From positions 3,472,001-3,536,000 of the forward strand of contig CP090854.1 of NCBI GenBank assembly GCA_041879425.1: a stretch of DNA of 64,000 nucleotides, written 5' to 3'. The notes under the pieces were generated by a model. It ran no database searches, was not told the DNA's origin, and saw nothing but the letters and a program-made list of their open reading frames with translations. Origin of the DNA: Vibrio pomeroyi (GTDB lineage: Bacteria > Pseudomonadota > Gammaproteobacteria > Enterobacterales > Vibrionaceae). The number at the start of each line of letters is the position of its first letter. Positions within the stretch are counted from its first letter, which is position 1. Shown here piece after piece: positions 7,057 to 16,338 of this stretch. Made by a program: the position numbers and the translations under genes.

Positions 7057-8601
7057 ATGAAGGTAATGAAAAACCCAGTGACATGGCTAGTCGCATTCGC
7101 GCTACAAGGTTGTGTAACGGCGCCAGATACGCCGCAACAACCTGAAGTTCCACCAGCAACCTTAGATGAGCCCCTAAGCATTCAACCGCAAACCTTCATC
7201 ATGCGTGGTCAGGTTGTGGTTGGCCATGAAAGCCGAACCTTCACCCCTTGTGGTAGCCAGCAACAATACTGGTTAGACTTATCTCCTGAGCTAGCACTCG
7301 AGGCTCAAGGCTTAGCAACCAGACCTTATCAAGCCTTGTATGGTGAGCTCATCGGTCACCTAACGGTACCAAGCCAAACTGGATACAATGCCGACTTCAC
7401 CGCGCGCTTCGTGGTTGACCAATTGAATATCCTCACTGCAGAGAACCCTGATCGTTGTGACCAACCCTTGCGTTCTACTCGTGTGTTCGGTAATGAACCC
7501 TTCTGGTCAGCGACCTTTGATAAAGACCAACTGAAATACACCAAGATGGGTGAAGAGCCTCAGCGCCTCAATATCGAATCCAGCCGCACTACTCCAAGCA
7601 CTCGTGATTACCAACTAGAAGGTCAATCAACGCAAGGCGAACTCAACCTGATCAAAGAAAGCTGTAGCGACGGCATGAGCGACTCTATCTATGGCTGGGA
7701 AGCGAAACTCAACCTTAATGACAGCAAGTACAACGGCTGTGCAACAGTATCTAACCAAGATCCTACGCTGGACTGGAGCGGACTCTACTTCGCAAGCTCA
7801 ACACAAAACTCTGGATTCTCTATCAACCTAGAGCTCAACGATGACCACAGCGCGATCACGACTTACTCGTACAGCAACGGTGACCCTTCGATTGTTGAAC
7901 AAGGCTTCTGGCAGCAACTCAACCAAAATCAGGTTCAAGTTGTGATGACTCGCCACCAGCAGCAATACCTGATCTCAGAGCGTATCTTCACACTCGATAA
8001 CGGTAAGCTGGTCGCTGAGAAAGAGAAAGTGGGCAACGTTGTCTATCCGATTGCCAATGGCGGTCTAGTGCTATTTGAGGCCAAGAGTAAACAGGCGCAA
8101 GTGAACACAACCACGGCCGTAGATCTAACTGCAAAGCAGGTTAACTCGAGTGATCAACTTGATCCAAAAGTCGACCAAGCGATCCGCGAGTATTTTAAGA
8201 TCAACAACAGCTCACCAGACGATACCAAGTACCGCTGGCTGACCTACGATCTTAACGGTGATGGCAAAGAAGAGCTGTTTGCTCAACTCGACTGGTGTGG
8301 CTCTGGTGGCTGTACACTGCTTATCTTTGAAAACCACCAAGACAACTGGCGCTTCAATAGTCGAGTGACATTGGTTAAGGGCGATATACGCTTAGGTAAG
8401 TCGCAAAATCATGGCTGGCAGGATCTTATCTTCAATGTCAGTGGCGGCGGAGCAACACCTGCGAAACATGTACTGTCTTACACTGGTGTTAGCTACCCAC
8501 TCAACCCAAGTGTCGCACCGGTTGCAAATGACGCTGACATCAGCGACGTAGTTCTGTTTGCTGATGGTATCTCACCAGCACAAAGCGGAGTTAAGCTGTA
8601 A
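7057..8601 (+). CDS. Composite periplasmic lipoprotein with COG3650-like and NlpE-like regions
   Basis: The start is taken at 7057 because GAGGAAG sits 7 bases upstream and gives a signal sequence with lipobox LQGC (Cys19); an upstream TTG at 7036 lacks a ribosome site. Mature regions: about 35-125 beta-rich; FGNEPFWSATF at about 145-155, as in COG3650-type proteins; DWSGLYFASSTQNSGFSI onwards resembling NlpE-type barrels but without its CxxC; and a C-terminal domain (TYDLNGDGKEELFAQLDW, then CGSGGC). Likely anchored in the outer membrane facing the periplasm. Function unknown. It ends 2 bases before the DTW gene. Confidence 0.7.
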   Translation: MKVMKNPVTWLVAFALQGCVTAPDTPQQPEVPPATLDEPLSIQPQTFIMRGQVVVGHESRTFTPCGSQQQYWLDLSPELALEAQGLATRPYQALYGELIGHLTVPSQTGYNADFTARFVVDQLNILTAENPDRCDQPLRSTRVFGNEPFWSATFDKDQLKYTKMGEEPQRLNIESSRTTPSTRDYQLEGQSTQGELNLIKESCSDGMSDSIYGWEAKLNLNDSKYNGCATVSNQDPTLDWSGLYFASSTQNSGFSINLELNDDHSAITTYSYSNGDPSIVEQGFWQQLNQNQVQVVMTRHQQQYLISERIFTLDNGKLVAEKEKVGNVVYPIANGGLVLFEAKSKQAQVNTTTAVDLTAKQVNSSDQLDPKVDQAIREYFKINNSSPDDTKYRWLTYDLNGDGKEELFAQLDWCGSGGCTLLIFENHQDNWRFNSRVTLVKGDIRLGKSQNHGWQDLIFNVSGGGATPAKHVLSYTGVSYPLNPSVAPVANDADISDVVLFADGISPAQSGVKL

Positions 8602-8603
8602 AC

Positions 8604-9200
8604 ATGAGTAATCAACAAGCTTGCAGTGGTTGTGGCTTCACTCATCAATGTATTTGTCATCGAATACCGAGTACTGGCAGCCAAACCCATGTTGTGTTGC
8701 TCACTCACGATAATGAATTGTTACGCGACACCAATACAGGAAAGCTGCTTCAACAATCGCTTGAACAATGCGAGTCGTTCGTGTGGCAACGAAAAATGCC
8801 ACCAGCCGAGTTGATGACATTACTTGAAGATGACACGCGACAGCCTTTTCTGTTGTTCCCAAGTGATGAAAGTATGGAATGTCAGCAAGCAGTATTGAAC
8901 AAAGCTAATGACCGAGAACCGTTATTCATTATCTTGGATGGCACATGGCAAGAAGCGAAGAAGATGCTCAACAAGAGCCCGTGGTTACAATCTATTCCGC
9001 AGGTTCATCTCGATATTACCAGTGAGTCTTCGTATACCTTGCGCCGTAACCAAGACAGTGGTCACCTGTGCACGTGCGAGGTGGGTGTCGAACTACTCAA
9101 AGCATTAGGTGAAGAGGAACCCGCGAGATTGATTAACGATTACTATCAGCACTATCTCAAGGTATTCCAAGCCGACAAGAGTGGTCACGCGCTAAAATAG
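8604..9200 (+). CDS. DTW-domain tRNA-uridine aminocarboxypropyltransferase
   Basis: A 198-residue DTW protein. The defining DxTW motif is DGTW in IILDGTWQEAKKM, and cysteines 7, 10, 16 and 18 near the N-terminus look like a zinc site. DTW enzymes transfer the aminocarboxypropyl group of S-adenosylmethionine to uridine in tRNA (acp3U; TapT in E. coli acts at position 47). Length is within the family range. The ATG follows the lipoprotein stop by 2 bases, so translation is probably coupled. A strong bidirectional terminator follows. Confidence 0.8.
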   Translation: MSNQQACSGCGFTHQCICHRIPSTGSQTHVVLLTHDNELLRDTNTGKLLQQSLEQCESFVWQRKMPPAELMTLLEDDTRQPFLLFPSDESMECQQAVLNKANDREPLFIILDGTWQEAKKMLNKSPWLQSIPQVHLDITSESSYTLRRNQDSGHLCTCEVGVELLKALGEEEPARLINDYYQHYLKVFQADKSGHALK

Positions 9201-9234
9201 CGAAGTACTGATGCTTAAGATAAATTGCGATAAC

Positions 9235-9265
9235 AAAAAGGGTGAGCCATAAGCTCACCCTTTTT
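9235..9265. terminator. Bidirectional intrinsic terminator
   Basis: A perfect 13-bp stem (AAAAAGGGTGAGC/GCTCACCCTTTTT) with a 5-base loop separates the DTW gene from the convergent FIST-GGDEF-EAL gene. Confidence 0.9.
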
Positions 9266-9333
9266 ATATCTAAATTTAATCCATTGAACAGGCTAGTGTT
9301 TCACGTGAAACGATCAGCACATAACCCATCCCA

Positions 9334-11820
9334 TCAAAATAGGCGTTTGGGTTCTCCAAAATAATAGCCTTGCAGGTAATCAACACCCATATCCTCTGCG
9401 ATTCGACATATTTTCTCGTTATGAACAAACTCCGCCACCGTCTTAGCATTCAGAATCTGACATAGACTCACCAACTGCTGAGCTATCTTTCGCTGCTTCT
9501 TATCTTGGTCGATATTTCGAATCAGGCTGCCATCTAGCTTGATCACTTGTGGCTCTAACTTCAATATCTCATCAATGTTCGAATAACCTGAGCCAAAATC
9601 ATCCACAATAATATTCACGCCAAGGTCACGGAAATGGTTACACACCTCAATCAAGCGACCGTAGTCTTGAATTTGCTCCGTTTCCAATACCTCTAAACCG
9701 ATGCGTTGTGGGTGACTGATTTTCTTGATCGCTTGCTCAAGATGAAGAATGGTTTTCTCATTGTTGAAATCTTGTGGCGCCAAGTTGATTGAGAACGAAT
9801 CGGTTCGCTGACTCATAAAATCAAAGGTACGCGTTATCATCTGGCGGCTTAAGCGAGTATAGAGGTGAGTCCCTTCAATGATGGGTAAGAACTTACCCGG
9901 AGCAATCAACTGACCGTCTTCTTCGATTCGAACCAAGCATTCATAGCTCTCTACCTGATGACTGTGTGCCGAGACTATTGGCTGAGAACACGCGACAATG
10001 TTTTGATTGAGCACTGCACGACTGACACACGACAACCAACCCAATTGTTCTTGGCGATGTTTTTCTAGTTGAATTAGCGCCTTGGCACTCACTAAATGTT
10101 TGTTCTGACTGACAGCACTGCGACGCGCTTCAATCGCCTTCAACAATAAGTCATCTATCGAGGTATCAGGGAAATCTCGACGACTCGCAACACCTGCACA
10201 GATAGACACCGACAGGTAATCAATATCGGGTAAACCAGTAGGCTCGAAGTTCACATGCTCGGTTTGATCGGCAAATTCAGAGAAACGTTGATGGATATGT
10301 TCTTGCCTTGCCCAGCTATCAAACACCACCGCCCACTCGCCAATACCGATGCTATAAAGCTGGCACCCTTTATCAAAGAATTGCCACAGTGCTTTTTGAA
10401 AGTACTCACTCAAATCATGCAGCAGCTTGTCACCGACGCGATAGCCATACTTCTCATTGATCTGACCAAATGTCGTCACCTTCAAAGCCAACAAGTGACT
10501 ATCCCCACTCATCTTCGACAGCTTCTCCCGCAATACACTTCGATTGGGTAAACCTGTACGGCGATCAATTCGGTAGCTTGCTGTTAATGCAGTGGCTTGT
10601 TGTTGAATCTTGCTGGCCATGCTGTTGTTCATGTCATCGACATCGAGCAAAGCATTACGAATTAGTGAAAACAGAGGAGAGATATTGGTCGCGGGTTGTG
10701 TTTCTAATGGTTGCACAGCTTTGCCTTCACCCTCCCTGAGTGCAAGATACGTCAAGCTATGGTGCAAAATTCGTTGTTGGTCACTCTCTTGAAAGAGCTC
10801 TCCCATGCAGTACACGCCATAGGTGTCGGCCAGTTTCTGGAAAACCTCCACCTCTTGGTTGCCATCAATAAAATCGATGCGAGAAGTACAGTTATAAATG
10901 AAGAACTGCTCTGGCTTATGGGAAGCTATTTGTTGAACGCCAAGTCGAATTTGTTCCAAGGTCAGCGAAGGATGGTCATAACAGAATCTAACCTCTTCAC
11001 CTACTTGGAACTGACCGCTGAATTCTATGTCTCCACACTCCAGTACCTTGAGAGGCAAATGAATGTTCTGCGCTTTGGGGTCACCCACCATTAAGGGAAA
11101 GTTATGCAGTTGCTCAAAAGGCACTTCAAGACCATCGGCCAAGTAACGGTTATAGAGATCGCGAACCGGCATACCATCCAATTCCGCTAATCGGTTACCT
11201 CGAGCCCCTGTGACTCGAAAGGTTCGTCCAATTGGATTCCACTCAGTGTAATACCCTTTGGTAATGGCCAGTTCAACGCTGTGTAGCGCCACCATTACAT
11301 AAGCATTTTCATAGCAGATACCATCAAGCATCACCCACCGGCCATTATCTGTGATGGTCGATGCGCCGCCACAGATAGGTAATGAATATCTCGATTGCTC
11401 AAATGCGGCAAACAGTGCTCGGTCATTTATCTGCAAGCGATCAGCAAAGCAGATGACGCTTTGAGTACCCTCATGACATTCAAGCTGCTGCCACATCGCT
11501 TGGCTATCAGCTTGTGGGTCTTCGCTGTATTCGACAACGCCACAGGTGTAAGACGTCGCCTCAAAGCGAGTGACAATGAGGTACAGACCTTGATGGAGAA
11601 TGACACCTTGGCTGATGTAGTGGTTAGCACTACAACCAATCAGTTTGGCATTAGGAAAAGTCGATTGAATCACTTGGCAGGCAGCCAAAACCGCACCTTT
11701 CTCGAAAGACGAAAACACCTGAATCAGTAGCTTTTCATGTTGATGAAAATCTATCTTTTCCAATTCACGTTGGGTTTGTTCTATGTCTTGTATCAGGAGA
11801 GAGGTCGACTGCATATTCAC
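9334..11820 (-). CDS. FIST-GGDEF-EAL sensor phosphodiesterase, copy 1
   Basis: An 828-residue soluble protein. FIST-N (about 30-230) and FIST-C (about 235-375) sense an unknown small ligand. A GGDEF domain (about 420-570) is degenerate, with GIGEW where GGDEF should be. The EAL domain (about 590-828) keeps ECLVR, NLAPQDF, EVLETE, DDFGSGYSN, KLDGSLIRNI, AEFVHN and QGYYFGEP. It most likely hydrolyses c-di-GMP, with the inert GGDEF perhaps binding GTP. V. cholerae has a gene of this layout beside its yigB-xerC cluster. The next gene upstream (12007-14505) is a paralogue. No terminator of note lies between them. Confidence 0.85.
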   Translation of the reverse strand: MNMQSTSLLIQDIEQTQRELEKIDFHQHEKLLIQVFSSFEKGAVLAACQVIQSTFPNAKLIGCSANHYISQGVILHQGLYLIVTRFEATSYTCGVVEYSEDPQADSQAMWQQLECHEGTQSVICFADRLQINDRALFAAFEQSRYSLPICGGASTITDNGRWVMLDGICYENAYVMVALHSVELAITKGYYTEWNPIGRTFRVTGARGNRLAELDGMPVRDLYNRYLADGLEVPFEQLHNFPLMVGDPKAQNIHLPLKVLECGDIEFSGQFQVGEEVRFCYDHPSLTLEQIRLGVQQIASHKPEQFFIYNCTSRIDFIDGNQEVEVFQKLADTYGVYCMGELFQESDQQRILHHSLTYLALREGEGKAVQPLETQPATNISPLFSLIRNALLDVDDMNNSMASKIQQQATALTASYRIDRRTGLPNRSVLREKLSKMSGDSHLLALKVTTFGQINEKYGYRVGDKLLHDLSEYFQKALWQFFDKGCQLYSIGIGEWAVVFDSWARQEHIHQRFSEFADQTEHVNFEPTGLPDIDYLSVSICAGVASRRDFPDTSIDDLLLKAIEARRSAVSQNKHLVSAKALIQLEKHRQEQLGWLSCVSRAVLNQNIVACSQPIVSAHSHQVESYECLVRIEEDGQLIAPGKFLPIIEGTHLYTRLSRQMITRTFDFMSQRTDSFSINLAPQDFNNEKTILHLEQAIKKISHPQRIGLEVLETEQIQDYGRLIEVCNHFRDLGVNIIVDDFGSGYSNIDEILKLEPQVIKLDGSLIRNIDQDKKQRKIAQQLVSLCQILNAKTVAEFVHNEKICRIAEDMGVDYLQGYYFGEPKRLF

Positions 11821-12006
11821 ATTAATCGTTGCGTTAATGATTTGTTATTGTGCTTATTATAGATAAGGCTTGCACGGAATATTTACGATCGTCTTACGAA
11901 TAATGTGAGGTTAGTTAGACATCACTCATTCAACAAAAAACCAGTCATTAATGGCGTCTGAGCGCTTTTGTATCCAGTAGTTCTAGAATAGTGAAAGCTT
12001 TAACAA

Positions 12007-14505
12007 CTAAAACAGTCGCTTAGGCTCACCAAAGTAATAACCTTGCAGGTAATCGACACCCATCTGCTCTGCTATCTCACAAACCTGTTGGTTATGGACA
12101 AACTCAGCAACCGTTTTGGCATTGAACACTTGGCACAAGCGCACCAGCTGAGAGGCGATATTTCTTTGCTTTTGGTCTTTGTCGATGTTGCGAATCAAAC
12201 TGCCGTCGAGCTTAATGATCTGAGGCTCTAGCTTAATAATTTCATCAATATTGGAATAGCCAGAGCCGAAGTCATCCACAATGATTCTTGCACCTAACGA
12301 ACGGAAGTGGTCACACACCTCAATCATGCGGCCATAATCTCGAATCTGTTCAGACTCAAGCACCTCTAGACCCAGTCGAGTGGGATCGTTCATCCCACTA
12401 ATTGCAGTCTCAAGAACCTCGAGCGTTTTGTCGCTCAGTAAATCTTGTGGTGATAGGTTGATGGAAAACGAGCTCTGCTTGTCCGCCATATAACCTATAG
12501 TGTTCTTAATCATGTGTCGGCTAAGACGAGTGTAGAGGTGCGTGTCGGCAATCATAGGTAGGAACTTACCTGGCGGCACTATCGTCCCGTCTGACTCCAT
12601 GATTCTGACCAAGCACTCTTGTCCAATCATTTCATGGGTGCCTGATGCCACGATAGGTTGTGAGTAAGTGATGATATTCTGATCTAAGATCGCGCGGCTT
12701 ACACAGCTCAACCAACCGAGTTGCTCTTTCCGGTCTTCTTCACTCACCTGAATGTCTTTGGCATTGGTGATGTGGGTGTTATTTCGCACCCCATAGCGTC
12801 GAGCTTCAATCGCTTTCAATAAGATCTCATCACCGCTGTCGGTTAAGAAATCACAGCGACTGGCAAAACCACCGCACAATGAAACCGACAGATAATCAAT
12901 ATCAGTTAAGCCATAAGGCTCAAAGTTAATGTGTTCGATGTCATCCGCAAACTCAACGAAACGCTCTTTTATCTTAGAGCTATCAACACTTGCGTTAAAG
13001 ATGATCGCCCACTCACCAACACCAATACTGAACAGCTCTACCTTGACCTTAGGCTCTTTAACCACACGAAGCTGTAATCGCTCGATAAAGTGATTAGACA
13101 GATCGAGTAGCAGTTGATCCCCCACTTGATAACCATATTTCTCGTTAACCTGATGGAAGTTAGTTAGCTTTAAGGTCAGCAGATGTTCACTGAACAGAAT
13201 CGTATTAAGGCGCTCTTTCAATACGATTCGATTCGGTAACCCAGTACGGGAATCAATACGGTAGCTCTCGGTTAAACGGCGAGCTTGTTGATGGAGTTTC
13301 TTTTCCATTTGAGTATTCATGCTATCGAGATCGGCCACTGCATTTCTTACGAGATTGAGCAGCGGTGATACCGTTGAATCACACTTAAAATCTTCGCAAC
13401 GAAATTCATTAATCTCGTCCGACTCTCTCATCGCAATATAGGTGAGACTGTGGTGCAAGATCTCTTGGCGATCTTCATTGCGGTATAGCTCACCCATGCA
13501 GTAAGCACCGCACGTGTTCACAATCCCTTCAAATGGTTTCAGCTCGACCTTACTGTCGATAAACTCAAGGCGAGAGACACAGTTATAAATGATCACAGAT
13601 TCAGGCTGATGCATGGCAAGCATCTCCGCTCCGTGACGCACTTTTTCCGCGGTCAAAGAAGGATGGTTATAGCAAAACTGCGCCTCTTCTCCGACTTGCC
13701 AAGGGCTATCAAACTCAATACTGCCGTCATCGTTGATACGAAGAGGTGTCGAGATACCCTTCTTTCGGCCAAGTTCTCGATACAGCGGGAAGCTCATCAG
13801 CTGGCTGAAAGGGAGATCTTTGCCATCAGCGAGGTAATGTTTGAACACCTCAATCGCAGGCTTGTCGTTTAGCGCATACAGGCGATTCCCCACCGCGTGA
13901 GTCACGCGCAGCTTCATCCCAATTGGATTCCACTCAGAGTACGCATCTGACCACACCTTCAACCTTGGGTTAGCCAAAGCCACCGCAACACAAGCATGTT
14001 GGTAAGTTTGCTCGTTATGCATAACCCAACGGCCAAACTCGTTCTCATGACACAGTCCACCAGCCACCGGTAACGCATAAGGCAAGTTTTCGAAGGCACT
14101 ATAGATAGGATAATCACGACCTTCTACCTGATCACACAGACTGATAACCGTTTTGGTGTCTTTGGTTAGGCCTAGCTGAGAAGCAAGCGCTTGGCTGTCT
14201 TGATTTGGGTTGCCCGTAAAAGGCTGAACCGCTGAGGTTAAATGAGTTTCGTTGAACTCACTGATAATGACTAATGTGCATGCACTCTCAAGACAGTTAT
14301 TACAGATAACATGACGAGCACTCTGCCCGATTAACATCGCGCTGTTTAAACGATTGAGGGCAACATTCGCGATTCGACGAGCTATATCAGAGGATTGAGC
14401 GGAGAAAATTTGAATAAGGTACTGTTTGCTGTCACACCACTCTCGCAGATCAAATTGAGATTTAAATAACTCCTCAGTATTTGCGAGAAATGTAAATGTT
14501 TGCAT
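12007..14505 (-). CDS. FIST-GGDEF-EAL sensor phosphodiesterase, copy 2 (paralogue of 9334-11820)
   Basis: An 832-residue protein colinear with its downstream neighbour: FIST-N, FIST-C, a degenerate GGDEF (GVGEW) and an intact-looking EAL (ECLVR, NLSPQDL, EVLESEQ, DDFGSGYSN, KLDGSLIRNI, QGYYFGEP). Long identical stretches in the EAL part (for example IDQDKKQR versus IDKDQKQR, then GVDYLQGYYFGEPKRLF in both) point to tandem duplication, while the FIST parts have drifted much more. That pattern suggests retained catalytic output with changed ligand specificity. The genes are separated by 186 bases, enough for a separate promoter. Confidence 0.85.
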   Translation of the reverse strand: MQTFTFLANTEELFKSQFDLREWCDSKQYLIQIFSAQSSDIARRIANVALNRLNSAMLIGQSARHVICNNCLESACTLVIISEFNETHLTSAVQPFTGNPNQDSQALASQLGLTKDTKTVISLCDQVEGRDYPIYSAFENLPYALPVAGGLCHENEFGRWVMHNEQTYQHACVAVALANPRLKVWSDAYSEWNPIGMKLRVTHAVGNRLYALNDKPAIEVFKHYLADGKDLPFSQLMSFPLYRELGRKKGISTPLRINDDGSIEFDSPWQVGEEAQFCYNHPSLTAEKVRHGAEMLAMHQPESVIIYNCVSRLEFIDSKVELKPFEGIVNTCGAYCMGELYRNEDRQEILHHSLTYIAMRESDEINEFRCEDFKCDSTVSPLLNLVRNAVADLDSMNTQMEKKLHQQARRLTESYRIDSRTGLPNRIVLKERLNTILFSEHLLTLKLTNFHQVNEKYGYQVGDQLLLDLSNHFIERLQLRVVKEPKVKVELFSIGVGEWAIIFNASVDSSKIKERFVEFADDIEHINFEPYGLTDIDYLSVSLCGGFASRCDFLTDSGDEILLKAIEARRYGVRNNTHITNAKDIQVSEEDRKEQLGWLSCVSRAILDQNIITYSQPIVASGTHEMIGQECLVRIMESDGTIVPPGKFLPMIADTHLYTRLSRHMIKNTIGYMADKQSSFSINLSPQDLLSDKTLEVLETAISGMNDPTRLGLEVLESEQIRDYGRMIEVCDHFRSLGARIIVDDFGSGYSNIDEIIKLEPQIIKLDGSLIRNIDKDQKQRNIASQLVRLCQVFNAKTVAEFVHNQQVCEIAEQMGVDYLQGYYFGEPKRLF

Positions 14506-14572
14506 GCCAACCCTTGTTCAAAATCGAGTGAAGTGAGAACCCGCAACCACTGCTATGACTGAATGAATCGAT

Positions 14573-14623
14573 AAAAAGTAGTCGCCAATTATCCTAGCCT
14601 AAACAGGCTTTTATTGGCGACTA
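14573..14623 (-). terminator. Long-hairpin terminator after yigB
   Basis: Arms of 11 bp (TAGTCGCCAAT at 14579, partner at 14613-14623) enclose a second small hairpin (AGCCT/AGGCT). On the minus strand they are followed by CTTTTTATC. It lies about 50 bases past the yigB stop and closes the lptM-to-yigB operon. Confidence 0.7.
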
Positions 14624-14673
14624 ATGTAACAATTCACTATCATAAATGCGACACAATAAGCTTACAGTAGCCA

Positions 14674-15390
14674 TTAAATTAGTCGCATAAGATCGCTGAG
14701 TTGCTCTATTTCAACATCAGGAAGCACACTCGCCTTCGAAGAGAGGTATAAATTGGAACCAGTGTCATTAAACCAGCATGCTTGGAAGCCGTTTTTCTTG
14801 GCTCCGTAGACATCAGTTCGCAGGTGATCACCCACATGAAGAATATTATTCGCATCAAAACCTAGGTATTGCTGCGCTTTATCAAACATATCTGGGTAGG
14901 GTTTGGCTCTGCCATCAGGGCCAGCTTTAAGGATTAATTGGAAGTACTGTCCTAAGCCAATTTTATGCGGGTCTACATTGCCATTGGTAATCGCAACCAA
15001 AGGAATGCGTTGGCTAAGCTCTGCCATCACTCGATGTGTTTCTTGAGGAACGTCGACTTGATTACGCAGCCATAAAGCATGCTCGATACCTTCACGAGCC
15101 GCCTGTTCAGCTTGCTGCTGTGAATAACCCAATTGCAGTAAACCGACCTTTATCTGAGTCTCACGCCACACGGTGACATCGTGCTTTAACATTGGATTTT
15201 CAGTGGCGACCTGCTGCTTAATGCCCTGCCACTCTTCGAGTGATAAAGAAGCCGACACAGGGTGCTTTTGATAAAGCCACTGCGCCATCTCTTTTTCAAC
15301 TTTCATGATCACAGGCCAGTTGTCGTACAAGGTGTCATCCAAGTCAAAGGTCATAGCTTTGATGGGCTTTAAGCCTCGATAAATTCGCAT
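14674..15390 (-). CDS. yigB: HAD-superfamily phosphatase YigB (FMN/5-amino-uracil phosphate phosphatase type)
   Basis: A 238-residue HAD subfamily I enzyme: motif I MTFDLDDTLYDN (about 13-24), motif II VAITNGNVDPHKIGL, a lysine in GRAKPYPDMF and motif IV HVGDHLRTDVYGA. The E. coli homologue hydrolyses FMN and the riboflavin intermediate 5-amino-6-ribitylamino-uracil phosphate. It is the last gene of the lptM-lysA-dapF-yigA-xerC-yigB cluster, 15 bases after the xerC stop. Confidence 0.9.
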   Translation of the reverse strand: MRIYRGLKPIKAMTFDLDDTLYDNWPVIMKVEKEMAQWLYQKHPVSASLSLEEWQGIKQQVATENPMLKHDVTVWRETQIKVGLLQLGYSQQQAEQAAREGIEHALWLRNQVDVPQETHRVMAELSQRIPLVAITNGNVDPHKIGLGQYFQLILKAGPDGRAKPYPDMFDKAQQYLGFDANNILHVGDHLRTDVYGAKKNGFQACWFNDTGSNLYLSSKASVLPDVEIEQLSDLMRLI

Positions 15391-15405
15391 AGTAAAACCT
15401 TTAAT

Positions 15406-16338
15406 CTAATCTTTGTTCTTCTTACGAGCTCTCGGATGAGCCTGATCATAAGCTTGCGCTAAGTGCTGGAAATCCAAGTGGGTATACACTTGTGTGGTCG
15501 AGATGTTTTCGTGCCCTAATAACTCTTGAACAGCACGAAGGTTTTGGCTCGACTCAAGTACATGCGTAGCAAACGAGTGACGTAGTTTGTGCGGGCTAAT
15601 ATGGCTCGCCACAGCCTGCTTCTTACCCCACTCTTCCATACGCTTTTGCACACTACGATGAGAGATGCGTGTCCCCAGTTTAGAAACAAACAGTGCAGTT
15701 TCGCCCGGCGAAGCCAATTCTCCGCGGACCTTGAGCCATTTATCGACCCACTCTTTGGCTAAACCAGAAAACGGCGCCTTGCGTTCTTTGTCGCCCTTAC
15801 CAATCACTCGGATCTCGCCTTGACGCCCCAACACATCTTTAAGGTTGATACCGACCAGTTCTGCCAGTCGCAAACCAGCGCCGTACATCACTTCCATCAT
15901 CGCTCGGTCACGAATCGACAGTGGATCGTCCTCATTCACATCAAGCAGTTGACCGACTTCATCGACATCGAGGTTTTTAGGCAGAGGGCGTTGTTTTCGA
16001 GGTGCCGAGACCCCTTTCGCAGGGTTGGCAGTCATTTCGCCACGCAACACAAGGAAATCAAAAAAACTGCGTAGTGAAGACAAACGCGTTGCAATGCTGC
16101 TCGCTTTCATCCCCTCACGCATGCCTTTACTGGCAAGCTGTCTTACCCACGCAGCATCAACTTGACCCCAATCTTTTAGTCCAAGAGTGACTAAATGAGC
16201 GGCCATAGTTTCAAGTTGTTGTCGGTAATTACGTTGGGTGTGTAGGCTGAGTCCCTTCTCGCTTCTGAGATATTCATAGAAGCGAGAAAGTGGCTTTTGA
16301 AGGCTGTTAGGAAGAGGTATTTTGGGCTCTAGGCTCAT
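15406..16338 (-). CDS. xerC: Site-specific tyrosine recombinase XerC
   Basis: A 310-residue recombinase with an N-terminal SAM-like DNA-binding domain (about 15-105) and a catalytic domain containing the Arg of GAGLRLAEL, HKLRHSFATHV and LGHENISTTQVYTH with the nucleophilic tyrosine. With XerD it resolves chromosome dimers at dif, and in vibrios it is also used by integrative phages. Its start overlaps the end of yigA by 32 bases, indicating translational coupling. Length and operon position match XerC rather than XerD. Confidence 0.95.
   Translation of the reverse strand: MSLEPKIPLPNSLQKPLSRFYEYLRSEKGLSLHTQRNYRQQLETMAAHLVTLGLKDWGQVDAAWVRQLASKGMREGMKASSIATRLSSLRSFFDFLVLRGEMTANPAKGVSAPRKQRPLPKNLDVDEVGQLLDVNEDDPLSIRDRAMMEVMYGAGLRLAELVGINLKDVLGRQGEIRVIGKGDKERKAPFSGLAKEWVDKWLKVRGELASPGETALFVSKLGTRISHRSVQKRMEEWGKKQAVASHISPHKLRHSFATHVLESSQNLRAVQELLGHENISTTQVYTHLDFQHLAQAYDQAHPRARKKNKD

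Noticed and set aside
10711..11094. 127-codon and neighbouring plus-strand frames
   Set aside because: Antisense to the FIST-GGDEF-EAL gene; no start signals.
11821..12006. A terminator between the two FIST-GGDEF-EAL genes
   Set aside because: There is a T run on the minus strand (near 11935-11941), but the preceding bases form only a weak 4-bp stem.
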